From: Segetibacter sp.
GTDB taxonomy: Bacteria; Bacteroidota; Bacteroidia; Chitinophagales; Chitinophagaceae
DNA: 64,000 nt
Direction: 5' to 3'
Assembly: GCA_028288485.1 (NCBI GenBank)
Contig: JAQBNO010000048.1
Span: forward strand, 1-64,000
Part shown: positions 55,174 through 63,096 of the stretch, piece by piece
How the letters are laid out: each line of letters opens with the position of its first letter
How positions within the stretch are numbered: the first letter of the stretch is position 1
Program-made: the position numbers and the translations under genes
Notes under the pieces: model-generated
The model's input: only the letters and a program-made list of their open reading frames with translations
Database searches by the model: none
What the model was told of the DNA's origin: nothing

Positions 55174-55210
55174 AACCGTAAGGATATTACTTCACTTTAT
55201 AAATATTCTC

Positions 55211-56734
55211 ATGAATTTGCTGCAGCAATTAAATATAAACGAACACAATCGTGGCGTTTCAACCGGGCTGAAATGGTTAGAAACTAAGGGTGAAACAATA
55301 CAATCCTTCTCGCCGGTTGATGGAAAACTGATTGCCTCAGTTACCGCAACAGATAAAGAGAGTTATGAAGCTGTAATTCAAAAAGCAAAGGATGCGTTTA
55401 TTGAATGGAGAATGTGGCCTTCACCTAAACGTGGAGATATTGTAAGGCAGGTAGGTGAAGCTTTAAGAAGCAACAAAGAACCGCTTGGCAAATTGGTTAG
55501 CTACGAGATGGGCAAAAGCTTGCAGGAAGGTTATGGCGAAGTGCAGGAAATGATAGACATCTGCGATTTTGCTGTCGGCTTATCCCGGCAGTTGCATGGC
55601 CTAACCATGCATAGCGAAAGGCCGGGCCACCGAATGTACGAACAATGGCATCCGTTAGGGATTGTTGGAATAATTACCGCTTTTAACTTTCCCGTTGCAG
55701 TCTGGAGTTGGAATACGATGCTTGCACTGGTGTGCGGCGATGTCTGCGTTTGGAAGCCCAGCGAAAAAACACCGCTCTGTGGTATCGCCTGTCAAAAAAT
55801 AATTGCCGAAGTTTTTCAAAAAAATGAAGTGCCTGAAGGCGTATGTTGTTTGGTTCAGGGAGGACGCGAAGTTGGGGAATGGATCGCAAACGACGTAAAT
55901 ATTCCCCTGGTTTCAGCCACTGGTTCTACCAGGATGGGTAAAGCAGTGTCAGGTGCAGTAGGCGCAAGGTTGGGAAGAAGTTTGCTCGAACTTGGCGGAA
56001 ACAATGCGATCATCATCAGTAAAGACGCCGACCTGGACATGTCTTTAATAGGTTGTGTTTTTGGAGCGGTAGGAACAGCAGGCCAGCGTTGTACGAGTAC
56101 CCGCCGGCTTATTATTCATGAAAGTGTTTATGATACTTTTAAAGACAAATTGGTAAAGGCGTACAGTCAATTACGCATCGGCGACCCTTTAGATGAAAAC
56201 ATTCACGTGGGGCCGGTAATAGATACAGAGGCAGTTAAGATGTACCAGGCCTCGGTCGATAAATGTAAACAACAGGGAGGTAAGTTTCTTATCGAGCCTG
56301 GGGTTTTGGAGGGCAATGGTTTCGAAAGCGGTTGTTATGTGAAACCCTGCATTGCGGAAGTTACCAAAGAAATGGAAATTGTGCAACAAGAAACGTTTGC
56401 CCCCATTTTATACCTGGTGAAATATACTGAATTTGAAGAAGCTGTTGCAATTCAGAACGGAGTACCTCAAGGACTCTCTTCTGCTATAATGACGCTGAAC
56501 CTTCGTGAGGCAGAACAATTTTTATCATCAGCAGGAAGCGATTGTGGCATCGCCAATGTGAACATAGGAACAAGCGGTGCCGAAATTGGCGGCGCTTTCG
56601 GCGGTGAAAAAGAAACCGGCGGCGGCCGCGAAAGCGGCAGCGATGCATGGAGAATTTATATGCGTCGCCAAACCAATACCATTAATTATTCTACAAAGCT
56701 TCCATTGGCGCAGGGAATAAAGTTTGATTTGTAA
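55211..56734 (+). CDS. ALDH7-type semialdehyde dehydrogenase
   Basis: NAD+-dependent aldehyde dehydrogenase of 507 aa, closest in pattern to ALDH7 (aminoadipate-semialdehyde/piperideine-6-carboxylate dehydrogenase, lysine catabolism). The FNFPVAVWSWN cofactor loop, general base Glu260 (LLELGGNN) and nucleophile Cys294 (GQRCTSTRR) are present. The C-terminal glycine-rich GEKETGGGRESGSDAW is distinctive of ALDH7. Expected cytoplasmic and tetrameric. No other lysine-catabolism gene adjoins, so the physiological substrate is inferred from the family only. A candidate promoter box lies 38 nt upstream. Confidence 0.9.
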   Translation: MNLLQQLNINEHNRGVSTGLKWLETKGETIQSFSPVDGKLIASVTATDKESYEAVIQKAKDAFIEWRMWPSPKRGDIVRQVGEALRSNKEPLGKLVSYEMGKSLQEGYGEVQEMIDICDFAVGLSRQLHGLTMHSERPGHRMYEQWHPLGIVGIITAFNFPVAVWSWNTMLALVCGDVCVWKPSEKTPLCGIACQKIIAEVFQKNEVPEGVCCLVQGGREVGEWIANDVNIPLVSATGSTRMGKAVSGAVGARLGRSLLELGGNNAIIISKDADLDMSLIGCVFGAVGTAGQRCTSTRRLIIHESVYDTFKDKLVKAYSQLRIGDPLDENIHVGPVIDTEAVKMYQASVDKCKQQGGKFLIEPGVLEGNGFESGCYVKPCIAEVTKEMEIVQQETFAPILYLVKYTEFEEAVAIQNGVPQGLSSAIMTLNLREAEQFLSSAGSDCGIANVNIGTSGAEIGGAFGGEKETGGGRESGSDAWRIYMRRQTNTINYSTKLPLAQGIKFDL

Positions 56735-56794
56735 CTGAAGGATTATTACAAATTATCGCCCGGTCATCTTAAAACCATCAATTGAAAATACACC

Positions 56795-56819
56795 GTCAAA
56801 ACGGAGCGTCGCAACGATG
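56795..56819 (+). repeat. CAACGATG-family repeat, diverged copy
   Basis: Reads GTCAAAACGGAGCGTCG then CAACGATG. It is nearest the GAACTGAGCGTAGCAACG end of the full elements (18 of 22 positions). Confidence 0.6.
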
Positions 56820-57009
56820 ATGCTATAAAAAACATCTGACCGATCACAAAAAAAAGAATAGGTTCACATTTTAATTTTCCACCAAATCCTCGAAAAAAAA
56901 AATCAAAATAATCCTGATTCTACCAATTAATTATATCCTAAAGTTATCCCGGTTCTTTTTTAAGTTAATTGTATCACTCAAATTTGTAGACTAAAATTAT
57001 TTAATCATA

Positions 57010-58698
57010 ATGCGCATTGGTAAAAGTATTCTTCTGGCGGTTTCATTGCTTGTCAGCTCTTTCGGTTTTTCCCAGGCAGATGGTTTAAAAGGATGGCATT
57101 TACTCGATGCCCAAAAAGATAGTCTTCACGGAATAAGCATAAATAAAACGTACGAATTTTTAAAAGGCAAAAAAGGTAAACAGGTAATTGTAGCGGTAAT
57201 AGACAGCGGCGTAGATACCACTCATGAAGACCTGAAAAATATTTTGTGGCGTAATCCCAAAGAGATTCCCGGCAATGGTATTGATGAAGATGGAAATGGT
57301 TACGTAGATGACGTTTACGGCTGGAACTTCTTAGGCGGTAAAGACGGGCGCAATGTAAAAACAGAATCTGCGGAAGCTACCCGTATCTACCATCGCTACA
57401 AATCGAAGTTCGACAATAAACAAATTAATGAGGCAGCATTAGCAGGAGAAGACAAAGAACAGTACGAGCTTTGGAAACAGGCGGGAGAAATTATTAATGT
57501 AAAGCCGGAAGACCAAACCGAATTAATGTTTCTTGAAATGGCTTATAAAGCTGTAAAAAGGCATGAAAAGGTACTGCGGGAAGAAATGAAAAAGGACACC
57601 TTTACTGTCACCGAGCTGGAAAAATATATGCCGGAAACTCCCCAGGGGCAAAAGGCAAAAATGGGTTATATCACCTTCATAAAACTAACCCAGATAGAAA
57701 GTGATCAGACCAATACCAGCACTTTTTCTGAACTGGAAGAATATATTGACCAAAAGAAGAAAGGCTTGGAAGCAAAAGAAGTTGCACCGGCAAATATCAG
57801 GGCAGAAATTGTAAAAGACAACTACAATAATATCAACGACCGGTTTTATGGGAACAACGATGTGATGGGGCCGTCACCTATGCACGGCACGCACGTGGCT
57901 GGCATAATAGGTGCGCAAAGGGGAAACGGCATTGGTGCCGATGGAGTAGCGAACAACGTGAAAGTGATGATGATAAGAGCCGTACCCGATGGAGACGAAT
58001 ATGATAAAGACATTGCCCTTGCTATAAAATATGCAGTCGACAATGGAGCGAAAGTGATCAATATGAGCTTTGGAAAGGGCATTTCGCCTGAAAAGAAATG
58101 GGTGGATGACGCAGTGAGGTACGCAGAACAGAAGGATGTGCTGATTATCCACGCAGCCGGCAACGATGGAGAAAATACAGATTCAACCGGCAATTTTCCT
58201 AACCCTGAATTAAAGCAGTTGAACCGGAAAGCTTCCAACTTTATAACCGTTGGTGCAAGCAGCGACCCAAAAGTAAGCGGCGATTATGTTGCCGACTTTA
58301 GCAATTATGGAAAAAATACTGTTGACGTTTTTGCACCGGGAGTGAAAATTTATTCAACTCTTCCGGGAGGAAATAGCTATGGATTTTTAAAAGGTACCAG
58401 TATGGCGTCCCCGGTCGTTGCAGGCGTTGCTGCTGTTATTCGTTCCTACTTTCCTGAATTATCTGCCCGCCAGGTTAAGCTTGCGATTGAAAAGTCAGCT
58501 GCAATGGATACAATCATCAGAGTAACCAAACCCGGTACCAAAGATCTTGTTCCTATTAACCAACTTTCTGACGCCGGAGGATGGATAAGCGCTTATAATG
58601 CAGTAGTATTTGCCGCTACCTTACAACCTGATAAAAAGGAAATTAAAAAACCAACGTTACCTAAAGCATCATTTAGTAATCGCCAGGTAAAACAATAA
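57010..58698 (+). CDS. Secreted S8 subtilisin-like protease with large insertion
   Basis: 562-aa protease with a signal peptide (about 1-22). Triad: Asp65 (VAVIDSGVDTTHEDL), His292 (MHGTHVAGIIG), Ser464 (KGTSMASPVVAG), with oxyanion Asn in AAGNDGEN. Asp and His are about 227 residues apart, against roughly 30-40 in ordinary subtilases. The extra segment (about 105-275) is Lys/Glu-rich and helical. There is no T9SS tail, so it probably stays in the periplasm. The catalytic residues are intact. The DinB-like gene begins 1 nt past its stop, so the two are co-transcribed. Confidence 0.9.
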   Translation: MRIGKSILLAVSLLVSSFGFSQADGLKGWHLLDAQKDSLHGISINKTYEFLKGKKGKQVIVAVIDSGVDTTHEDLKNILWRNPKEIPGNGIDEDGNGYVDDVYGWNFLGGKDGRNVKTESAEATRIYHRYKSKFDNKQINEAALAGEDKEQYELWKQAGEIINVKPEDQTELMFLEMAYKAVKRHEKVLREEMKKDTFTVTELEKYMPETPQGQKAKMGYITFIKLTQIESDQTNTSTFSELEEYIDQKKKGLEAKEVAPANIRAEIVKDNYNNINDRFYGNNDVMGPSPMHGTHVAGIIGAQRGNGIGADGVANNVKVMMIRAVPDGDEYDKDIALAIKYAVDNGAKVINMSFGKGISPEKKWVDDAVRYAEQKDVLIIHAAGNDGENTDSTGNFPNPELKQLNRKASNFITVGASSDPKVSGDYVADFSNYGKNTVDVFAPGVKIYSTLPGGNSYGFLKGTSMASPVVAGVAAVIRSYFPELSARQVKLAIEKSAAMDTIIRVTKPGTKDLVPINQLSDAGGWISAYNAVVFAATLQPDKKEIKKPTLPKASFSNRQVKQ

Positions 58699-58699
58699 T

Positions 58700-59209
58700 A
58701 TGGCCAATCTAGTTCCGGGCAGCTATCCTGCTTATGCTGCAGGTTACATTAATCTTGTAAGTGCAGATTCAGTCACCGAAGCAATTGAAAAATATAGCAG
58801 TATTCTACTCACTTTTTTCAAAAACATTCCTGAAGACAAGATTGCGTATCGCTATGCTGAAGGCAAATGGAACCTGAAAGAAATGCTGCAGCATATTATT
58901 GATGCAGAAAGAATTTTTGCTTATCGTGCTTTAAGAATTGCCCGTCACGATAAAACTCCTTTAGCTGGCTTCGACGAGGGTACTTATGCCAATGCAAGTA
59001 ATGCCGATGCCAGAAGCTGGGAAAGCTTGCTAACTGAATTTGAAGTCGTGCGAAAATCAACAGACCTTTTATTGCAAAGTTTTACAGAAGACCAACTGGC
59101 TCAAACAGGCATAACGAATGAACAACCTAACACAGTAATTGCCCTTTGTTTTACCATTTTCGGTCATATCCTTCACCATATTAATATTGTAAAAGAAAGA
59201 TATTTATGA
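58700..59209 (+). CDS. DinB-family four-helix-bundle protein
   Basis: 169-aa DinB/YfiT-like protein, a metal-binding four-helix bundle. The three-histidine metal site is visible as the His in MLQHIIDAERI and the HILHHINIVKERYL C-terminus. N-terminal segment AYRYAEGKWNLKEML is typical of the DinB_2 group. Members act as thiol (bacillithiol/mycothiol)-dependent transferases or have unknown roles, so no reaction is assigned. It starts 1 nt after the stop of the subtilase gene (58698), so translation is likely coupled. Confidence 0.85.
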   Translation: MANLVPGSYPAYAAGYINLVSADSVTEAIEKYSSILLTFFKNIPEDKIAYRYAEGKWNLKEMLQHIIDAERIFAYRALRIARHDKTPLAGFDEGTYANASNADARSWESLLTEFEVVRKSTDLLLQSFTEDQLAQTGITNEQPNTVIALCFTIFGHILHHINIVKERYL

Positions 59210-59250
59210 GGTGTTCCGGGTGGCAAGCCTGATAACTTGTTGTGACTTCT

Positions 59251-59270
59251 GTTGCGTCGCACACTTGTAC
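59251..59270 (-). repeat. CAACGATG-family repeat, partial copy
   Basis: The minus strand reads GTACAAGTGTGCGACGCAAC, identical over 20 nt to the start of the copy at 9963..9986. It lacks GATG and is antisense to both flanking genes. Confidence 0.75.
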
Positions 59271-59494
59271 TTATAAAGCTTTATTTAGCTGTTAAAACAT
59301 ATTAATAACCCTCCGTAGTTTATGGAATGGCTAGAATTAACCGCGTGCGGCTCTCCTCAATATCCATCTCTATAACCACAACGTAAAGCTGAATATTAAA
59401 AGTTACTCCTTACTTTAACTCCCTCCCCATCCATCATTTTACACGTGGCACACAAATTATGCTCGTACACAATCAAAGCATAATTTAACCATAT

Positions 59495-62400
59495 ATGGTA
59501 AAAAATACAATACTTGACGATAAGCTGCATTGGTATAAAGATGCCATCATATACGAGCTTCATATAAAAGCATTTTGCGATGGAAATGGTGATGGCATTG
59601 GTGATTTTGAAGGGTTAATGACCAAGCTGGATTACCTGCAGGAACTGGGTGTAACAGCTATTTGGGTATTACCTTTTTATCCGTCGCCGCTTAAAGACGA
59701 TGGTTACGACATTGCTGACTATTTCAACATAAACCCCCGTTATGGAAATATCAAACAGTTCAAGGAGTTTATGGATGAGGCACATAAACGCAACCTGCGG
59801 GTAATTACCGAATTGGTAATCAATCATACTTCCGATCAGCATCCATGGTTTCAACGCGCCAGGAAAGCTGCAAAAGGTTCGCCCGAAAGGGACTTTTATG
59901 TTTGGACCGATAATCCAAACCAGTGGAAGGACGTCCGCATCATCTTCACCGACACCGAAGCAAGTAACTGGACGTGGGATCCTGTTGCTCAACAATATTA
60001 CTGGCACCGTTTCTTCCATCACCAACCCGACCTCAATTATGATAGTCCTTTAGTGCAGGAAGAAATTTTGAAAGTTCTGGACTTCTGGTGCGAAATGGGC
60101 GTGGATGGTTTCCGCCTCGATGCTGTTCCTTACTTATTCGAGCGGGAAGGAACAAACGGCGAAAACTTACCGGAAACGCATGCGTATTTAAAGAAATTAC
60201 GAGCGCACATTGATCAGAAATATCCGGGCAGAGTATTTCTTGCCGAAGCAAATATGTGGCCGGAAGATTCCGCTGCTTACTTTGGCGATGGGGACGAATG
60301 CCACATGAATTACCACTTCCCTGTAATGCCGCGTATGTTTATGGCCGTGCAAATGGAAGACCGATATCCCATAACTGATATTTTTGACCAAACTCCTGCA
60401 ATACCCGAAACTTGCCAGTGGGCGATGTTCTTACGTAACCACGATGAATTAACGCTGGAGATGGTAACTGATGAGGAACGGGATTATATGTATAAAGTAT
60501 ATGCAAAAGATCCAAGGGCCAAAATAAACCTGGGAATTCGCCATCGGCTCGCACCGCTGATGGGTAACAACCGCCGGAGAATTGAGCTAATGAACTGCCT
60601 TTTGTTTTCTATGCCCGGTACACCTGTAATTTATTATGGAGATGAAATAGGAATGGGAGACAACTTCTACCTGGGAGATCGCGATGGTGTACGTACACCA
60701 ATGCAGTGGTCGCCCGACAGGAATGCCGGTTTTTCAAGCTCAAACCCTCATAAGCTTTATTTGCCGGTTATCTTAGATCCTGAATATAATTACGAATCGG
60801 TGAACGTGGAAATGCAGCGGGCCAATACATCTTCTTTGTTCTGGTACATGAAGCGCACCATAAACCTGCGTAAAAGATTTAAGGCCTTTGGCCGTGGAGA
60901 TATGAAGTTCATCAATGTTGCGAACCCGAAAATTCTTGCATTTACCCGATCGTACGAAGATGAAACTATACTGGTAATTGTAAATCTGTCTAAATTTTCC
61001 CAGTCGGCGGAGTTGGATTTGGCAAATTACGACGGATCGGTCCCGGTTGAGGTTTTTAGCAAAAACCGGTTTCCGATAATTAAAGAAGACAAGCCTTATT
61101 TCTTTACATTAGGAGCATATGCGTACGAGTGGTTTCTACTAGAAAAAACGTCTTCAGAAGCGCGGGAACCAACAAAGCTTGCCAAATTACAGGTTAACAG
61201 TTGGGATGAAGTATTGCAAAGTCGAATAGTCGAAGCATTGGAAAGCAATATCCTGGAAAAATATTTTTTAAAAACAGAATGGTTTGTAGGTAAAGGACGA
61301 AAAATAGAAAATGTTGTTATTACAAACCGTACTTCAATTCCTCTTAATGAACACAACGTAATCCTGCTACTTATTGAAGTACAGTACGAGAGCGGTTTGC
61401 CCGAATCTTACCAGTTACCAATAACTTTTGCTACAGAAAAATTAGCGCACAGGCTAGGACAAAATTGCCCGGAATCGATAATAGCAAACCTGAGGATTGG
61501 AGACGAAGATGGAGTTTTGGTTGATGCCTTATTCACCCCCGAATTGCAGCATGAACTGCTTGTAAAAAGTGCCGGCAATGATACTATCACCCTGGACAAA
61601 AGTGTTATTGAATTCGTGGGAAATGACGAACTGAGAAGCCAGTTGCACCAGCACGCTGAGGTGAAATCAAAAATTTATACCGAGGATGGGTTTACCGCTA
61701 TTAGTTACGACAATGGTTTTTTTCTTAAAATGTACCGGAAGATAGATCCCACCACAAACCCCGATCTTGAAATTACCCGGTATCTTTCAGAAAAAGCCAG
61801 GTTTGAATATGTTCCGCGGTTTTCAGGATCAATTGAATGGAGGTTTGAAAAGGATACCATTGCATTAGGTATGCTACAGGTACTGGTAGAAAACCACGGC
61901 GACTGCTATAACTTCATGCTGACACGCATTAACAATTACGTGGAAAGAATACTTGCCAGGACTGGTGATAAACTACAACCTTTTGAATCTATCGGCACCT
62001 TCACCGACCCTGTCAGCTTTGATGAACTTCCCGACGAAATTCAACTTCTTTTAGGTACGACCGCAAGTGAGCAAGCCAGGTTAATAGGTATTCGAACAGG
62101 TGAAATGCACCTGGCGCTGGCCGCCGGCACAGAGTTAAAAGATTTTGCACCTGAAGATTTCTCGCTGCATTACCAGCGTTCGTTATTCGCTTCTATGCAA
62201 TCACTGGTCAGGCAAACCACGGAAAACAAGGGCACAAAACTGCAAACTGTTCCCGATTACCTGAAAGAGGACCTGGAAGAAATTATAGATAGAAAAGATG
62301 AAATTCTTGATCTGCTTAAACGGATTTATGCGAAAAAACTGGATGTAATAAAGATTCGAATACATGGGAACTATAACCTTGAACAGGTACTATTTACAGG

Positions 62401-62803
62401 AAAAGATGTAGTCATTACCGACTTTGGTGGCGACCCGGTTCGAAGCTTTAGCGACAGGCGATTGAAACGTTCGCCCCTACGAGATGTTGCTTCCATGGTC
62501 CGCTCGTTCAGGAATGTTGCTTTTGATGGCTTTAGCAAAACTACCCAGGTTCAAAAGGAAGAAATTCCTAACCTTATTCCATTTGCGAGGTTATGGGCAC
62601 ACTACATGGTGGGGTTCTTTATGAAAGCCTACCTGGAAACTGTAAAGGAGACGTCATTTATGCCAGCGGATAAGGCCGACCTTCAAATGATGCTGGAAAC
62701 ATATATGCTCGAAAAGTCGCTACTGGATCTCAATTATGAATTAAGTAATAAACCTGAAAGAGCAGTTGTTCCAATAAGGGTGATTAAATCAATACTGGGT
62801 TAA
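59495..62803 (+). CDS. treS: Trehalose synthase fused to maltokinase-like domain
   Basis: 1102-aa fusion. The N-terminal GH13 trehalose synthase (about 1-560) interconverts maltose and trehalose; its nucleophile Asp209 (GFRLDAVPY), acid/base Glu251 (LAEANMWPED) and Asp317 (RNHDELT) are intact. The C-terminal part (about 585-1102) resembles maltokinase (Pep2/Mak), which makes maltose 1-phosphate for the GlgE route to alpha-glucan. The kinase loop reads HGNYNLEQ (957-964), where maltokinases usually have HGD, so the catalytic Asp is Asn959; the metal motif is DFGGDP (D976). GlgE and GlgB genes are not in the window. A strong terminator follows. Confidence 0.93.
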   Translation: MVKNTILDDKLHWYKDAIIYELHIKAFCDGNGDGIGDFEGLMTKLDYLQELGVTAIWVLPFYPSPLKDDGYDIADYFNINPRYGNIKQFKEFMDEAHKRNLRVITELVINHTSDQHPWFQRARKAAKGSPERDFYVWTDNPNQWKDVRIIFTDTEASNWTWDPVAQQYYWHRFFHHQPDLNYDSPLVQEEILKVLDFWCEMGVDGFRLDAVPYLFEREGTNGENLPETHAYLKKLRAHIDQKYPGRVFLAEANMWPEDSAAYFGDGDECHMNYHFPVMPRMFMAVQMEDRYPITDIFDQTPAIPETCQWAMFLRNHDELTLEMVTDEERDYMYKVYAKDPRAKINLGIRHRLAPLMGNNRRRIELMNCLLFSMPGTPVIYYGDEIGMGDNFYLGDRDGVRTPMQWSPDRNAGFSSSNPHKLYLPVILDPEYNYESVNVEMQRANTSSLFWYMKRTINLRKRFKAFGRGDMKFINVANPKILAFTRSYEDETILVIVNLSKFSQSAELDLANYDGSVPVEVFSKNRFPIIKEDKPYFFTLGAYAYEWFLLEKTSSEAREPTKLAKLQVNSWDEVLQSRIVEALESNILEKYFLKTEWFVGKGRKIENVVITNRTSIPLNEHNVILLLIEVQYESGLPESYQLPITFATEKLAHRLGQNCPESIIANLRIGDEDGVLVDALFTPELQHELLVKSAGNDTITLDKSVIEFVGNDELRSQLHQHAEVKSKIYTEDGFTAISYDNGFFLKMYRKIDPTTNPDLEITRYLSEKARFEYVPRFSGSIEWRFEKDTIALGMLQVLVENHGDCYNFMLTRINNYVERILARTGDKLQPFESIGTFTDPVSFDELPDEIQLLLGTTASEQARLIGIRTGEMHLALAAGTELKDFAPEDFSLHYQRSLFASMQSLVRQTTENKGTKLQTVPDYLKEDLEEIIDRKDEILDLLKRIYAKKLDVIKIRIHGNYNLEQVLFTGKDVVITDFGGDPVRSFSDRRLKRSPLRDVASMVRSFRNVAFDGFSKTTQVQKEEIPNLIPFARLWAHYMVGFFMKAYLETVKETSFMPADKADLQMMLETYMLEKSLLDLNYELSNKPERAVVPIRVIKSILG

Positions 62804-62833
62804 GCACCCAACCGTAAACGGGGCTTTACAAGC

Positions 62834-62882
62834 CGAAAAAGCCAGTCACTACTCCTAAGTACCTGACTGGCTTTTTCGTTTC
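62834..62882. terminator. Bidirectional terminator between treS and the TlpA-like gene
   Basis: A perfect 15-bp stem CGAAAAAGCCAGTCA/TGACTGGCTTTTTCG (62834..62848 with 62864..62878) and 15-nt loop give T runs on both strands. It serves convergent treS (plus) and the minus-strand thioredoxin-like gene. Confidence 0.85.
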
Positions 62883-62975
62883 AAGCGTTAATGACAATTA
62901 CATTTACTAATATACGCATCCAATATTTTCTGAAACGACACGGAAAAAGTTGCTCGAATATAAAAAGATGAACGT

Positions 62976-63062
62976 ATTGCGACCCTTCGGCTTTGCTCAG
63001 GGTAAACTGCTACGCTCAGTTCAATTCATAACTAAAAAGTTGAACTGAGCGTAGCAACGATG
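62976..63062 (+). repeat. CAACGATG-family repeat, full-length element with hairpin
   Basis: An 87-bp element. Inside it, GCTACGCTCAGTTCAA (63009..63024) and TTGAACTGAGCGTAGC (63040..63055) form a perfect 16-bp stem with a 15-nt loop, followed by AACGATG. It matches the element at 8664..8750 at 67 of 87 positions. Confidence 0.9.
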
Positions 63063-63096
63063 TATTATGAAAGAACAACAGCTTGTCACAAAAAAA

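Larger units (their letters stand above)
54894..55210. other. Spacer between regulator and dehydrogenase genes
   Basis: 317 bp holding the 55-bp repeat at 54965..55019 and a -7 box at 55166. No gene was seen. Confidence 0.6.
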
